64,000 nt of DNA from Bacteroidaceae bacterium. Its GTDB lineage: Bacteria; Bacteroidota; Bacteroidia; Bacteroidales; Bacteroidaceae. Position 1 is the stretch's first letter. Each line of letters begins with the position of its first letter. Below the pieces are notes generated by a model that was not told where the DNA came from, made no database searches, and worked only from the letters and a program-made list of their open reading frames with translations. Location: assembly GCA_017617235.1 (NCBI GenBank), contig JAFZWQ010000008.1, positions 1 through 64,000 on the forward strand, given 5' to 3'. Below, one piece after another: positions 29,699 through 40,000 of this stretch. A program made the position numbers and the translations under genes.

Positions 29699-32131
29699 TT
29701 ACTTTTTCTTAGACTTTCCTTTGGCAGTTTTCTTCTGTGAAAGATCCAGGACACGGATGTTACGCAACTTCAAACCTTCGCCGTGTCCGCAGAAGCAGAT
29801 GAGACCGTCTTTGTTGAAGAGACCAGGGTGACTCTTGTGGTCAACGGTGTAGGGATTGTCCTTGCTGCCTTCGGGTGCCATATTGTGACCCTGACAGGCT
29901 TCGCGGATGTTGCCGTCCACAATGACTTCACCATTCAGGGTAACAGTGATATGGTCGCCTTCTGCACGGATTTCCTCATAGTTCCATGTTCCCAATGGCT
30001 TGTGCTTGTAACGCTTGGCAGGGATGATGCCATAGACAGAGCCGTGAACCTGATAGTCGCGCAGGCCCTTGTAGATTGGATCGTCGTGGTCCAGAATCTG
30101 TATCTCCATACCTTCGTAGGCTGCATCTACACCCTCAGTGGTACGGATGCCCACACCATTGTTAATGCCTGGACGTACAAAGCAGAACTCGAAGCGGAAC
30201 ACAAAGTCAGAATACTTCTTTGTGGTGTACAGATTACCCTCCGAACCATATTGGGCACTGACGTAAATGGCACCATCGATGGGCACATAGGTATTCTTGT
30301 CACCTGTCCATTTATCGAGGTTTGTACCATCAAACAACAGCTCAAAACCAGCCTTTTTTTCTTCCTCGGAAAGGGTAGTAACCTTAGTGGTAACAGCATT
30401 GGGGTCATCGATAATCTTAGGCAACAATGTGTTTACCTGATCCACAGCATATCCTGCATTGGCATCCTCTGTATGACTCTTGAATATCTGCTGGGCCTTC
30501 AGCAGCATTTCGCGAATATGGGCTCCACGCTGGAAGGGTTCGTTCTTGGCAATCAGGTTTGTCACAGCATTTGCAGCAGCCAGGTCGTTGTCCTTCACAT
30601 CCATATATGCAGCAGCCAGATTCAATGCGGGCTCGTTGTTCAACGTACCCAAGGCAGCCAGATAACGGTTTGCAGTAGCAGCAGAGGGTTTCATATCCAA
30701 AACCTGCTTGTATGTCTGGTATTTACTCAGACTTGCTACATTGTTCTTTTGGGTCAGCGTCAATACACGGTTCAACATATCATCACGCACACTAGCATCG
30801 TCCTTTGCAATGTCAAAGAGCTGAGGCACCACGTCTGCATTATCTATCTTCAACAGGGCGGCTCTGGCTTCCTTCTTGCTGTTCCCACTTTTGGCAGCAG
30901 CCACCACTTCGTCTATGCTGGCCTTGTTGCCTCGCTGAGCCAGCAACAGATAATAGATATCAGGATAAGGACGGAAGCGCTGAAGCAAGTCATCGTAAGT
31001 CTCTGCAGTTACAATCTGGGCCAGACTTGTTGTCGCAGCCTTATGCAACTTATTGTTTCCAATCAGAGCCGTCAGGGGTTTGTAGGCCTCATGGATGCGA
31101 CGTTCTCCTGCCAATGCAACCACACTTTCATTCACATCGGCACCTTTGTCCTGCAATGCCTTCAGGATACCCGGCTTAATGTTCCCGTTGAAGGATTGCA
31201 ACGCTCCCTTCGCAGCGTTACTATGCTTCCCGTCCAGGGATGCTACCAGGGCATTCAGAGATTCTGTACCACCAATACGTCCAGCAGCCTCAATGGCAGC
31301 GGTTGACAGTTGGTCGTCTGTATTGGAAATGGCAGCAACCACCAGTTGTGTTCCTGCAGTCGAGTTGTTATGATTGTTTCCCAGCCAACGAAGGACATCA
31401 GCCTGTGCATCGGTCTTCAGTTTGGGATAGGTCTTTATAACCTTGGTATCAAAACCCTCCAATTTCAGTTCATCAGCCAACGATAATGCATTGGTGCGGA
31501 TGTTGCGGTCAGGATTCTTCAGACTCTTCAGCAACAGGGCAGCCTGTTTCGAGGGAGCCAGGGAACTGACTTTCATATGCAGCGCGGCAATGTCGCCGGA
31601 TTTATTGTCCAATACCTCTACGTTCACCTCTGGCTTTCCTTTACCAAAGGGAGTCAGCGCAGCAAGGGCATATTCCTTCAGGTAATTATCTGTCAGCAGT
31701 CCCTCGAAGAAAGGAACATCTGCCTCCGATGCTATCTTTGCCAACTGCTGTACATAGAAAGCCTTGCGGGCATTGGTCTTTGCTGTGGCAACACCTTTCT
31801 TCAATCCTTCACGGATGTTGGCACGCAGGTTTTCACGACCTTTTGCACTTACATAACTGGTCAGTCCGTCAATGGCATACTCGAATGTGGCACCTTTGCC
31901 TTCTTCCGTATCATTCAAATACTGCACCAGCATATTTATGCCTTCCACACCCGTGCCGGCAATTTCGCCCATCACTTGTTCCAAAGCATCCAGATTCTGT
32001 GCTGGCAACTGTGCCAACCCGTCTGCAACGATGGTAGAAGCCACACGACCTCGACTGTCCTGAGCGCTAACTGTAAAGTTCAACCCCAGGCTCAAGGCCA
32101 ATAATATAATAATGTATCTAAGGTTTTTCAT
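29699..32131 (-). CDS. HEAT-repeat protein with C-terminal 3-keto-disaccharide hydrolase domain (DUF1080)
   Basis: The protein has 810 residues with a signal peptide (MKNLRYIIILLALSLGLNFTVSAQ). Residues about 30-560 are helical repeats of the HEAT/ARM kind (for example NTDDQLSTAAIEAAGRIGG, KHSNAAKGALQSFNG). Residues about 590-800 are the DUF1080 domain (Pfam PF06439): FELLFDGTNLDKWTG, GINNGVGIRT, YEGMEIQILDHDD, YQVHGSVYGI and the C-terminal LKLRNIRVLDL. A Lys-rich tail ends it. Members hydrolyse 3-keto-glycosides in the periplasm. The oxidoreductase just upstream (26 bases) could make the 3-keto sugar. An alternative view is that the HEAT part is a scaffold and the gene product a structural binder. 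Confidence 0.85.
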   Translation of the reverse strand: MKNLRYIIILLALSLGLNFTVSAQDSRGRVASTIVADGLAQLPAQNLDALEQVMGEIAGTGVEGINMLVQYLNDTEEGKGATFEYAIDGLTSYVSAKGRENLRANIREGLKKGVATAKTNARKAFYVQQLAKIASEADVPFFEGLLTDNYLKEYALAALTPFGKGKPEVNVEVLDNKSGDIAALHMKVSSLAPSKQAALLLKSLKNPDRNIRTNALSLADELKLEGFDTKVIKTYPKLKTDAQADVLRWLGNNHNNSTAGTQLVVAAISNTDDQLSTAAIEAAGRIGGTESLNALVASLDGKHSNAAKGALQSFNGNIKPGILKALQDKGADVNESVVALAGERRIHEAYKPLTALIGNNKLHKAATTSLAQIVTAETYDDLLQRFRPYPDIYYLLLAQRGNKASIDEVVAAAKSGNSKKEARAALLKIDNADVVPQLFDIAKDDASVRDDMLNRVLTLTQKNNVASLSKYQTYKQVLDMKPSAATANRYLAALGTLNNEPALNLAAAYMDVKDNDLAAANAVTNLIAKNEPFQRGAHIREMLLKAQQIFKSHTEDANAGYAVDQVNTLLPKIIDDPNAVTTKVTTLSEEEKKAGFELLFDGTNLDKWTGDKNTYVPIDGAIYVSAQYGSEGNLYTTKKYSDFVFRFEFCFVRPGINNGVGIRTTEGVDAAYEGMEIQILDHDDPIYKGLRDYQVHGSVYGIIPAKRYKHKPLGTWNYEEIRAEGDHITVTLNGEVIVDGNIREACQGHNMAPEGSKDNPYTVDHKSHPGLFNKDGLICFCGHGEGLKLRNIRVLDLSQKKTAKGKSKKK

Positions 32132-32157
32132 TGTCTTTTGCTAATTAAGGGTTAGAC

Positions 32158-33447
32158 TTAGAGTTTCCATTCACCTCGCATGGGCTGATTGATGAGTGCA
32201 TTAGCTGCATCGTCGCCAATGAAGCGTTGTGTCTGGGGGTCGAAGTTCAACACCTTGCGACCCAAACGCAGACCTACAGCACCCATGTTCACCAATGTAC
32301 AACTGTGATGTCCGTTTTGCTCGTTCAGGGCAAACTTCTGACGTGTGCGAACACACTCTAGGAAGTCTGTACGCTGAGGCTCTGGGTCGGGTAGCGAATT
32401 AATCAGTTCCTGAACATTGGGAATGGTACATTCAAATCCTTTATAAACCTTACCCTTGGGACCCTCGATATAGGGAACCTTACCTGGACTCTCGAATCCC
32501 TCGCCTTCCAAAACTATCTGACAACCATCGGCATAGGTATAGGTTATCTTGCGCCAGATACCTACTGCATCGGGATGTTGCTGTGGAGCATCTATTTCCA
32601 CTTTCACAGGGAATTCATCGTCCTTGCCCAGCATATACTGTACAGGATCCAGATAGTGCTGACCCATATCCGTCAGACCACCACCATCGTAATCCCAATA
32701 TCCGCGGAAAGTCTGATGTGTGCGATGTACATTATAGGGTTTGTAGGGTGCAGGACCCAGCCACATATCGTAGTTCAGTTCCTTGGGAACAGGCTGTTCA
32801 GTAAGGTTATCCTTACCCACCCAGAAGAACTTCCAGGTGAAACCTGTGGCACCAGATACGGTAACTTTCAGCGGCCAACCCAGTTCACCACTCTGTATCA
32901 GTTTCTTCAGAGGCTTCACAGGTGTTGCCAAACCATAGAAGGTATCTGTAAAGCGGAACCAAGTGTTCAGTCGCAGTATGCGTCCATAACGCTTTACAGC
33001 TTCTGCCACAGCCTGACCCTCGCCTATGGTACGTGTCATAGGTTTCTCCAACCAGATATCCTTTCCTGCACGAGCAGCCTCCATAGCCATAATGGCATGC
33101 CAATGAGGAGGTGTCGCTATGTGGATAATGTCTGCTCCGCTGTTCTTTATCAGGTCGCGGAAATCCTCATAGGCCTTTACATTCTCCTTCAGATTGTTTT
33201 TTGCAGCCTCCACAGCATTCGACAAATGCTTGGCATCTACATCACACACAGCCACCAGTCGGCAGGCCTCTGACGTCGAGAAATGACTGGATGAACGACC
33301 TATACCACCAACACCGATAATGGCTTTCGTCAGTTGGTCACTGGGTGCAATAAAACCATTGCCTCCCAACACTTTGCGCGGAATGATGGTGAACAATCCC
33401 GCAGCACCTAATGTCTTGATAAAATTCCTTCTATCCATGTTTTTCAA
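32158..33447 (-). CDS. Gfo/Idh/MocA oxidoreductase with Tat-type signal
   Basis: The protein has 429 residues. The N-terminus MDRRNFIKTLGAAGLFTIIP is a twin-arginine signal (the ATG at 33438 would begin it exactly; 33447 adds three residues), so it should be folded in the cytosol with its cofactor and exported. The Rossmann part has KAIIGVGGIGRSS, AVCDVDAKHL, HIATPPHWHAIMAMEAARAG and the family Lys motif DIWLEKPMTRT. DYDGGGLTDMGQHYLDPVQY is the catalytic segment, with its His. These enzymes oxidise or reduce sugars with bound NAD(P). It lies between the GH20 gene (7-base gap) and the DUF1080 gene, consistent with a 3-keto-sugar route. Confidence 0.9.
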   Translation of the reverse strand: MKNMDRRNFIKTLGAAGLFTIIPRKVLGGNGFIAPSDQLTKAIIGVGGIGRSSSHFSTSEACRLVAVCDVDAKHLSNAVEAAKNNLKENVKAYEDFRDLIKNSGADIIHIATPPHWHAIMAMEAARAGKDIWLEKPMTRTIGEGQAVAEAVKRYGRILRLNTWFRFTDTFYGLATPVKPLKKLIQSGELGWPLKVTVSGATGFTWKFFWVGKDNLTEQPVPKELNYDMWLGPAPYKPYNVHRTHQTFRGYWDYDGGGLTDMGQHYLDPVQYMLGKDDEFPVKVEIDAPQQHPDAVGIWRKITYTYADGCQIVLEGEGFESPGKVPYIEGPKGKVYKGFECTIPNVQELINSLPDPEPQRTDFLECVRTRQKFALNEQNGHHSCTLVNMGAVGLRLGRKVLNFDPQTQRFIGDDAANALINQPMRGEWKL

Positions 33448-33454
33448 TTATAGA

Positions 33455-36400
33455 TTATTTACAGATTTTTTGTCCATTCTTTATGAAAACACCACGTTGG
33501 GGTTCTACTTTTAATCGACGTCCGCTCAAGTCAAATATATCATTTAACTTTGCATCGTTATTAAAGATTTGTCTATCATCAATTGACTGGATTCCTGTTG
33601 GTATTTCCTCATCGGTCTTGACAAACTCCCAAACGCTAGCTCCCAATTCACGGGGCTTGAGCAGTACATAAGTCCACGACTTAGTGTTCATGTGCCAACT
33701 GAAAGCCCCTGTAGGACTAAGAATACCTGTGGCAGTATTTCCCTGGTCGGTAGTAATCTCAAGAAGTTTCCAAGGATAATCTGTTCCCAATCGCAGACGT
33801 TGTCCTTCAGCATCAGCATCCACATAAGCTGGTGTATTACTCTGTTTGTTACGGATACTCACAGTACCGTCCTCATTCTTTATAATGTACCAGCGGAAGG
33901 CATCTGTCGACGAGAGTGTCTTGGGCTGCACGGTTTTATTGTTGGCATCGGCGGCAGCATAGTATGTTGTATAATAAGCATTCTTTATAAGATAATAATG
34001 CGAAGGATCCAGGTCTGGGGTTCTCTTGGGCATTGCCATAAATTGTTCAAAGTGGCTTTCGATGTCAAGATAATTCTCCCTGCTTACTACATCTTGAGAC
34101 AAATAATCACGAGATGGATTGAGTACATTAGTAATAAGAAAATCCAGAGCTTCGTCGGTTAAAAGAATACCTGTTAGGGATTCGGACTCAGCCATAATTC
34201 GCTCTGCTTTTTCAATGATATGCATAATCCACTGACGATAGTCCGTAACCTCTATGATGCGCCAAGTACCTGCATAGCAGAGAGTGGAGTCGAGCGAGGA
34301 TACCATTGTTAGCGTGCTGCCCGAGAGTTGTGCGTATAGGTTATAGATACCTGATTTAATATTGACTACACCAGGAATATAGGTAATCTCGCCAGCAGGT
34401 TTGATAGCTTTGTGAATAACAATCTGGCTACCTGTTGCCTTGTCGGCTTTTGCTGTGCCATTGGCATTTTGTGGAATGCTGATGGCATTACCCGTAAGAG
34501 CACTGACAAGTTGGTAAGTTCCATCGCTTTGAGGCACAAACTCCCATAGCTCCTCGCGTTCGGTCTGTGGTGTATAGTGAATAGCTATGTTTTTCCCTTT
34601 GGCATAAAGCGATGAACCATCGAAACGGTTACGGAAATAGGTTGATGCACTTACAATCTGGTAGTAACGTTCAGCCTCTGGCAATACTATGGGTGCTTCC
34701 TTATAAGCCTTCAACTGACTGCGAAGTGCAGCCAGCAAATCACTATTTTCGGGTTGGGCCTGAAGATTTAAGAATGCCTGTTGCAAAGCATCGTACTCTG
34801 ATTGTTGAGGATAACCCACAGCACCAGGATTACTTTGGTTAAGAATTTCTTCCGCCTCGGCTAATGCACGGGAAACTGGTGTTTGTTCGGCAGGTTCAAA
34901 ATAATGAGGAGCATACGTTATTTCCTTTGCCCGAAGCACGTTGGCCTGATGCTGAAGACGACAATAAAAATCAGCGAAGTTTTTCTTATCCTTGGGCAGC
35001 CAGGCTATTTCACTCAAAGCCAATAAACGTGGATAATACTGGTATTCAGCTTCACTATTTGATGTACAACTCTCTGTCCACAGATTGGCCTGCGTACCAA
35101 GAACATATTTCTCGCGTCCACTAACTGTGGAACGTGGGTCAAAATTATACACATTTTCAAGACTGTTCACACTGCCATCGCCATATCCTCCCATGTATGG
35201 ACAGTCTATCTCAAGATTTTCGGGATTAAACTGCAACAGGTCGAAATACAGAGGACGTGTTGGAACCATTATACTATAAAGGTCTTTATCTGCAGCCTGA
35301 CGGGCATAATCAACACCACGCCAAGACATAACAACGGGTTTCACACTATAGGCATTGTTCCAATGAGCCAACAATTCGTCCCATACCACTACAGTCTTAC
35401 CATATTGGTCACGCAGGAAACTACCCAATACCTCTACAAGCCAAGGCTGAAGGTCATTTACACCACTCAGTCCCTCACGTTGAATGCGTCGCTGACAATC
35501 AGCATTTTCTTGCCAGGCAGTGGTGGGACACTCGTCACCGCCAAGATGCATCATTTCATAAGGGAAGACCTCTGCCAGATGTCCCAAGACGCATTTCAGA
35601 AAATCTATTGTCTCGTCCTTGCCTATATTCAGGATATCTCGACTTACGCCACCCTCCGTCATCACCTCAATCTTCTTTTCCGGATGACAGCCCAATTCAG
35701 GATAAGCCACAATGCACGCTGTCATGTGACCAGGCATATCTATTTCTGGAATAATCTCAATATTACGAGCACGGGCATAGGCTACAATTTCTCGCAAATC
35801 ATCCAGGGTATAATAGCATCCGCGACCATACTCTGTATCATCAAAGAATTTATTACCCGATGTGGGGTCATAAACAGTCAGCGAAGCCTTACGAATAGCT
35901 CCAACAGTGGTAAGAAGCGGATATTCTGGAATCTCTACACGCCACCCTTGGTCATCGGTAAGATGCCAATGGAAACGGTTCAGCTTATAGACAGATGCCA
36001 TATCAAGCAACTTCTTCACCTCTGTTTTATCAAAGAAATGGCGACTTATATCGAGGTGAAAACCACGATGCTGCATAGCGGGAACATCATTAATCGTGAG
36101 CAATGGCACTTCCCATGCTGCTTCAGAAACAGTTTCCTTTGCAAAGATAGCAGTAGGCATAAGCTGTCGTAAAGTCTGCAAAGCATTGAAAAAACCACCG
36201 TAATCAGCAGCACGCACCTCTATGCCATTTGCCTTAATATCGAGTTGATAAGCCTCAGCAGAAAGTGTTTTGTCGGGAATCAGGTTCAATTTGTTACCCT
36301 CTGCTACATCCGATGTTATAACAGCCACGTTTATTGCTGCCGTCCGCTGCAAATCTTCAGCCAGTTGGCGGCCCAACATCAAAGTGGAATCACTAAAGCA

Positions 36401-36985
36401 AACGATTGACCCTAATTTATGCAAATCAAACGTCCCTTCCCCCATTGTCACAGCAGCAGGGTAGGGCACGACATTTATCTTAGGTAGTGAGAGTGAAATA
36501 TCATTTTCTGCCACGAATTCAATAGGAGCATTTGCATCAGACGATTTGTAGAGCCTGATGTCGTTACGCAGACCTATTCCACCCCATGAATTAAACGATT
36601 GTTCTGTGTTGGTGAATGGGGTAATGGTATAGTTAGAACCGCTGGCTTTTATCTTAAACAGTTGTAAAGATTCTGGTATATCTGTCGCACGTACTTCCGA
36701 ACCCTGAGATGTACCTGTAACATAGAGTTGCAAACCCGATTTGTTGGTGAAAGTATATCCTTTGGAAGCAGATCCTTCCACTTTCCATAGCTGATGGCCC
36801 TTTCCCATAGGGATGAGAGCCTTACACACCATACCTTCACCATTAGCTCCCACAACAAAGTTACCTTGAGTGAACTTCAGATAATACCAGTATTCGTTTG
36901 AATCATCACTCAATTTGGGAAAGTTTGCTGCCCAAAAGTTCTGACTCAGCACCAGCGATAATAACAGTAAAATGATTTTTTTCAT
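33455..36985 (-). CDS. GH20 beta-N-acetylhexosaminidase, multidomain, type IX-like tail
   Basis: The protein has 1176 residues with a signal peptide (MKKIILLLLSLVLSQNFWAA). In order: a ricin/RICIN-like beta-trefoil region (about 25-160), the GH20b domain (about 168-300), and the GH20 barrel (about 303-650) with RGFHLDISRHF and the catalytic pair D484-E485 in MHLGGDECPTTAW. A helical linker and two more trefoil-like regions follow. The C-terminus (IFDLSGRRLKVEPQRGVFIK) has the form of a type IX secretion A-type sorting domain. It should release terminal GlcNAc or GalNAc from host or microbial glycans at the cell surface or outside. It is far longer than a minimal GH20 (about 500-780). Confidence 0.9.
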   Translation of the reverse strand: MKKIILLLLSLVLSQNFWAANFPKLSDDSNEYWYYLKFTQGNFVVGANGEGMVCKALIPMGKGHQLWKVEGSASKGYTFTNKSGLQLYVTGTSQGSEVRATDIPESLQLFKIKASGSNYTITPFTNTEQSFNSWGGIGLRNDIRLYKSSDANAPIEFVAENDISLSLPKINVVPYPAAVTMGEGTFDLHKLGSIVCFSDSTLMLGRQLAEDLQRTAAINVAVITSDVAEGNKLNLIPDKTLSAEAYQLDIKANGIEVRAADYGGFFNALQTLRQLMPTAIFAKETVSEAAWEVPLLTINDVPAMQHRGFHLDISRHFFDKTEVKKLLDMASVYKLNRFHWHLTDDQGWRVEIPEYPLLTTVGAIRKASLTVYDPTSGNKFFDDTEYGRGCYYTLDDLREIVAYARARNIEIIPEIDMPGHMTACIVAYPELGCHPEKKIEVMTEGGVSRDILNIGKDETIDFLKCVLGHLAEVFPYEMMHLGGDECPTTAWQENADCQRRIQREGLSGVNDLQPWLVEVLGSFLRDQYGKTVVVWDELLAHWNNAYSVKPVVMSWRGVDYARQAADKDLYSIMVPTRPLYFDLLQFNPENLEIDCPYMGGYGDGSVNSLENVYNFDPRSTVSGREKYVLGTQANLWTESCTSNSEAEYQYYPRLLALSEIAWLPKDKKNFADFYCRLQHQANVLRAKEITYAPHYFEPAEQTPVSRALAEAEEILNQSNPGAVGYPQQSEYDALQQAFLNLQAQPENSDLLAALRSQLKAYKEAPIVLPEAERYYQIVSASTYFRNRFDGSSLYAKGKNIAIHYTPQTEREELWEFVPQSDGTYQLVSALTGNAISIPQNANGTAKADKATGSQIVIHKAIKPAGEITYIPGVVNIKSGIYNLYAQLSGSTLTMVSSLDSTLCYAGTWRIIEVTDYRQWIMHIIEKAERIMAESESLTGILLTDEALDFLITNVLNPSRDYLSQDVVSRENYLDIESHFEQFMAMPKRTPDLDPSHYYLIKNAYYTTYYAAADANNKTVQPKTLSSTDAFRWYIIKNEDGTVSIRNKQSNTPAYVDADAEGQRLRLGTDYPWKLLEITTDQGNTATGILSPTGAFSWHMNTKSWTYVLLKPRELGASVWEFVKTDEEIPTGIQSIDDRQIFNNDAKLNDIFDLSGRRLKVEPQRGVFIKNGQKICK

Positions 36986-37005
36986 CTCCGCCTAAAGTAA
37001 TATAA

Positions 37006-37035
37006 TTCGGGCCTTTCCAAAAGAATAGGCCCGAA
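37006..37035 (-). terminator. Hairpin terminator after the discoidin gene
   Basis: TTCGGGCCT (37006-37014) and AGGCCCGAA (37027-37035) form a perfect 9-bp stem around 12 bases. On the minus strand it lies just past the stop of the gene at 37050 and is followed by a T/A-rich stretch. It separates that gene from the GH20 operon downstream. Confidence 0.8.
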
Positions 37036-37049
37036 CCGAATACCATTAT

Positions 37050-40000
37050 TTATTTCACTACTATCTTCACACCATTAACTATGTATATACCAGGTTGTAC
37101 ATTACGTAAATTATTCAGGTTGCCGCTCTTGCTTACCATACGACCATCTATGGTATAAATTTTACCAGTCTTGGCCACCTGTTGCAGAACGGTACTGATA
37201 CCATCCTCAATGTTATCGTTAAATTCAATTACCAAATCTGTCTTGTTGGCAAATTCCCCGGCTTCAGGATTAATATCGGTGATGTAAACATTGTTGTCAC
37301 CTACTTTTGTATCCTTGTCCTTGAAGACGAGAGCTTCTTCTGCATGTCCACTACCCACAGCCAGGAAATTCTCCTGTATAGCCTTGCCATCGAATGTACC
37401 TTTTAGGTAACCATCGGTCTGAGGCTTCTTAACAAGGTTGAAGCTGAAGCTGAAGTCGGAAGGTGCTGCATCGTCAGGTCCATCCTCAGGATAATATTCA
37501 CCAGAAGCAACATAAAGGAACGGACGACCTGCAGGAACTTCAGGATCGGTAATCTGACCTAGCGTAATCTTCACATTTTCTTTCTTGTTATCTGCAGGAG
37601 TGCGTTCAATGCCAGAAACAGTCCAAAGTTTACCCTGAGTAGGATCCTTAACCGTAATGGGAACAGGGAAGCAACATCCATAAATATTACCTGAATTGAA
37701 GTTCATCTTAAAGTCACCAAAGGTGTAGTTAGCAGCAACGTCTTCCACTTCTTCAACAAAGAAGCTACCACGGCGACCGTCAGCATCAGTCCAACCTGCA
37801 CCTGACTTATTACCCCAAGTACAAAGAACAGTTTGGTTCTGAGCCAAATGCAAAGGACTCATCTCCTTACCCTCAATGGTCTTGACGAAGAAGGCATTCT
37901 GACCATAACCGGAAATTACCTGCGTAAAGAGACCGGGCTGTACACTCAAAGTGGTGTTACTATGAAGGAAGAGACCCGTAGCCTTGTTCTGAATGGCATA
38001 AGCACTATCGCCAATATTCACGAAGCGGAACAGAGCCATATCCTTATCGTTCAGGAAATCCAAATCTATACCATGCAATATCTGACCAAGAGCAACCTCA
38101 TTCTTATCGATAGACTCTATGCGGTTACCCTTCACATCATCACCGTTATCATTCTTACCCAGCACCACAATCTCACGTTTAGCCACAGCAATATACTTAC
38201 CAAAGTTACCTTCATTGTATACGCCCAGGGTAACGGGATAATCAGGATAGGTGTTGTCTATCCAATAGTTGGGATAGTTACCATCTTTTTTCCAATTATA
38301 CTTATCATATTCTTCTTCAGTACCGAAACGGATGGTATACCATTTATCTGTTTGAACAGGAATAGCACTTTGCTTGATGTTTTCTACTGCAGCATCTATA
38401 GCGTCAATCTGAGCCTGACTTCTTTCTGCCGTATAAACACCACCTTCGTCGTAGGCCTTGGCAGCATCAATTACATTTGCCAAATTTTCACCCGAACTGT
38501 TGTCTCTCCAGAAACCAGGATTCGTACCCAGTACAATAATATTATCGGCATCCTTCACTTCCTCAATCTTCTGGCGCAAGGGATTTGGATCTACATACAT
38601 CTTAATAAACGCATCGTAGGCTGTTCTCAACTCGTAATACTGTTCTGCAGTCACTTCTTCGGGATCTATATCCTTCAGTTTTTCAAGTATAGCCTCCAAT
38701 GTTGTAGCCACATCGCCCATCATGTGATATTGGCTGGTAGCCGGGTCAATAATTTGTATAGGACTGGGATAAAGCTGGAATTCTGCCAGATGCCAGTAAC
38801 GGTTGCCATCGGTATTGGTTTCACCATACAGGCGCAGATATTTTTTGCCCTGAGGATTGAATCCATCTGTAATAACCGTCTCACCAGCTGCATTGAACGG
38901 GGTATCGAACTCGGCAAGTAATTCCCAATCGGCTGCTTCGGCCTGAGGATCGTCACTGCCATAGAAACTCCAACTTGTCGGATGGTTGGTGGTACATACC
39001 GTCTTTTGGTCGTAGTTGTATAAACGACGGGTAAACTTCATGCAGATAAGATCATAGGTGGGTTCGTTCAACTCAATCTGCAGATACTGGCGATCTGTAT
39101 TGTTGTTCCAGTTTGTATGCCAATAAGTCAACGGATTACCATCCACCAGATGTGCAATATTGCCTTCCCAATCATGAGGTGCACTCCAAGGTGAACTCAA
39201 CTGACTCGCATTTTCAATAAGCGGACTGCTATAAGACTGGTCTTTGGCTATTTCCAGTTTCTCTATGGCATCATCGCAAATAACCTTGAAACTCTCTACC
39301 ATTGCCCCATGGTCCTTGAAAGGTGCATAGTCTTCTATGATTTTTAGGGCAACATCTTCATCAACAGGCTCAAATACCCACTCCGAAACCCTGTAAACAT
39401 CGTTTTTCCATCCAATTATATCATTTTCTACACCCGTACCATATCCACTAGTGGCAGAGATACCATGACCAAGCGGATGGAACAGACAACCATTATCCTG
39501 TGTAGATACACGTAAGGTTACACAAGCATTGCCTTCCAGATTTTCTACCAAATCCACAGAAATAAGGTTATTGCTCTCCTTCGACATTGTCAGATATGAA
39601 AGTGAATTGTCCCATTTATTGAAACGGGCATCTGTAGCACAGTTCACAATATCGAACAAACCATCCACATTTGTTATCTTCCACAACGACGGGCAGTCAC
39701 TATCCACATCCTCAGGTGTGCTCCAACGAGCAACAATCTTGTCACCTCTATAAGTACTATACATATATTTATTTACACTTACATCTTCATAGATAGGCAT
39801 TCCATCGTCGTAGAATTCACCTGTGGGAACACTATTTATAAAGGTAAGAGCATGACGCAAGCGATAGTAACCATCTGCCAAGGTAAACGGTATTACGGAA
39901 TCCAGTACGGCCTGATAGCTAGTCTTAATAAGTTCTATCAGTTCTCGTATTTCATCTACATCGTTCATATTATCTGCATCGTCCACAGCTTCCATTGCCT

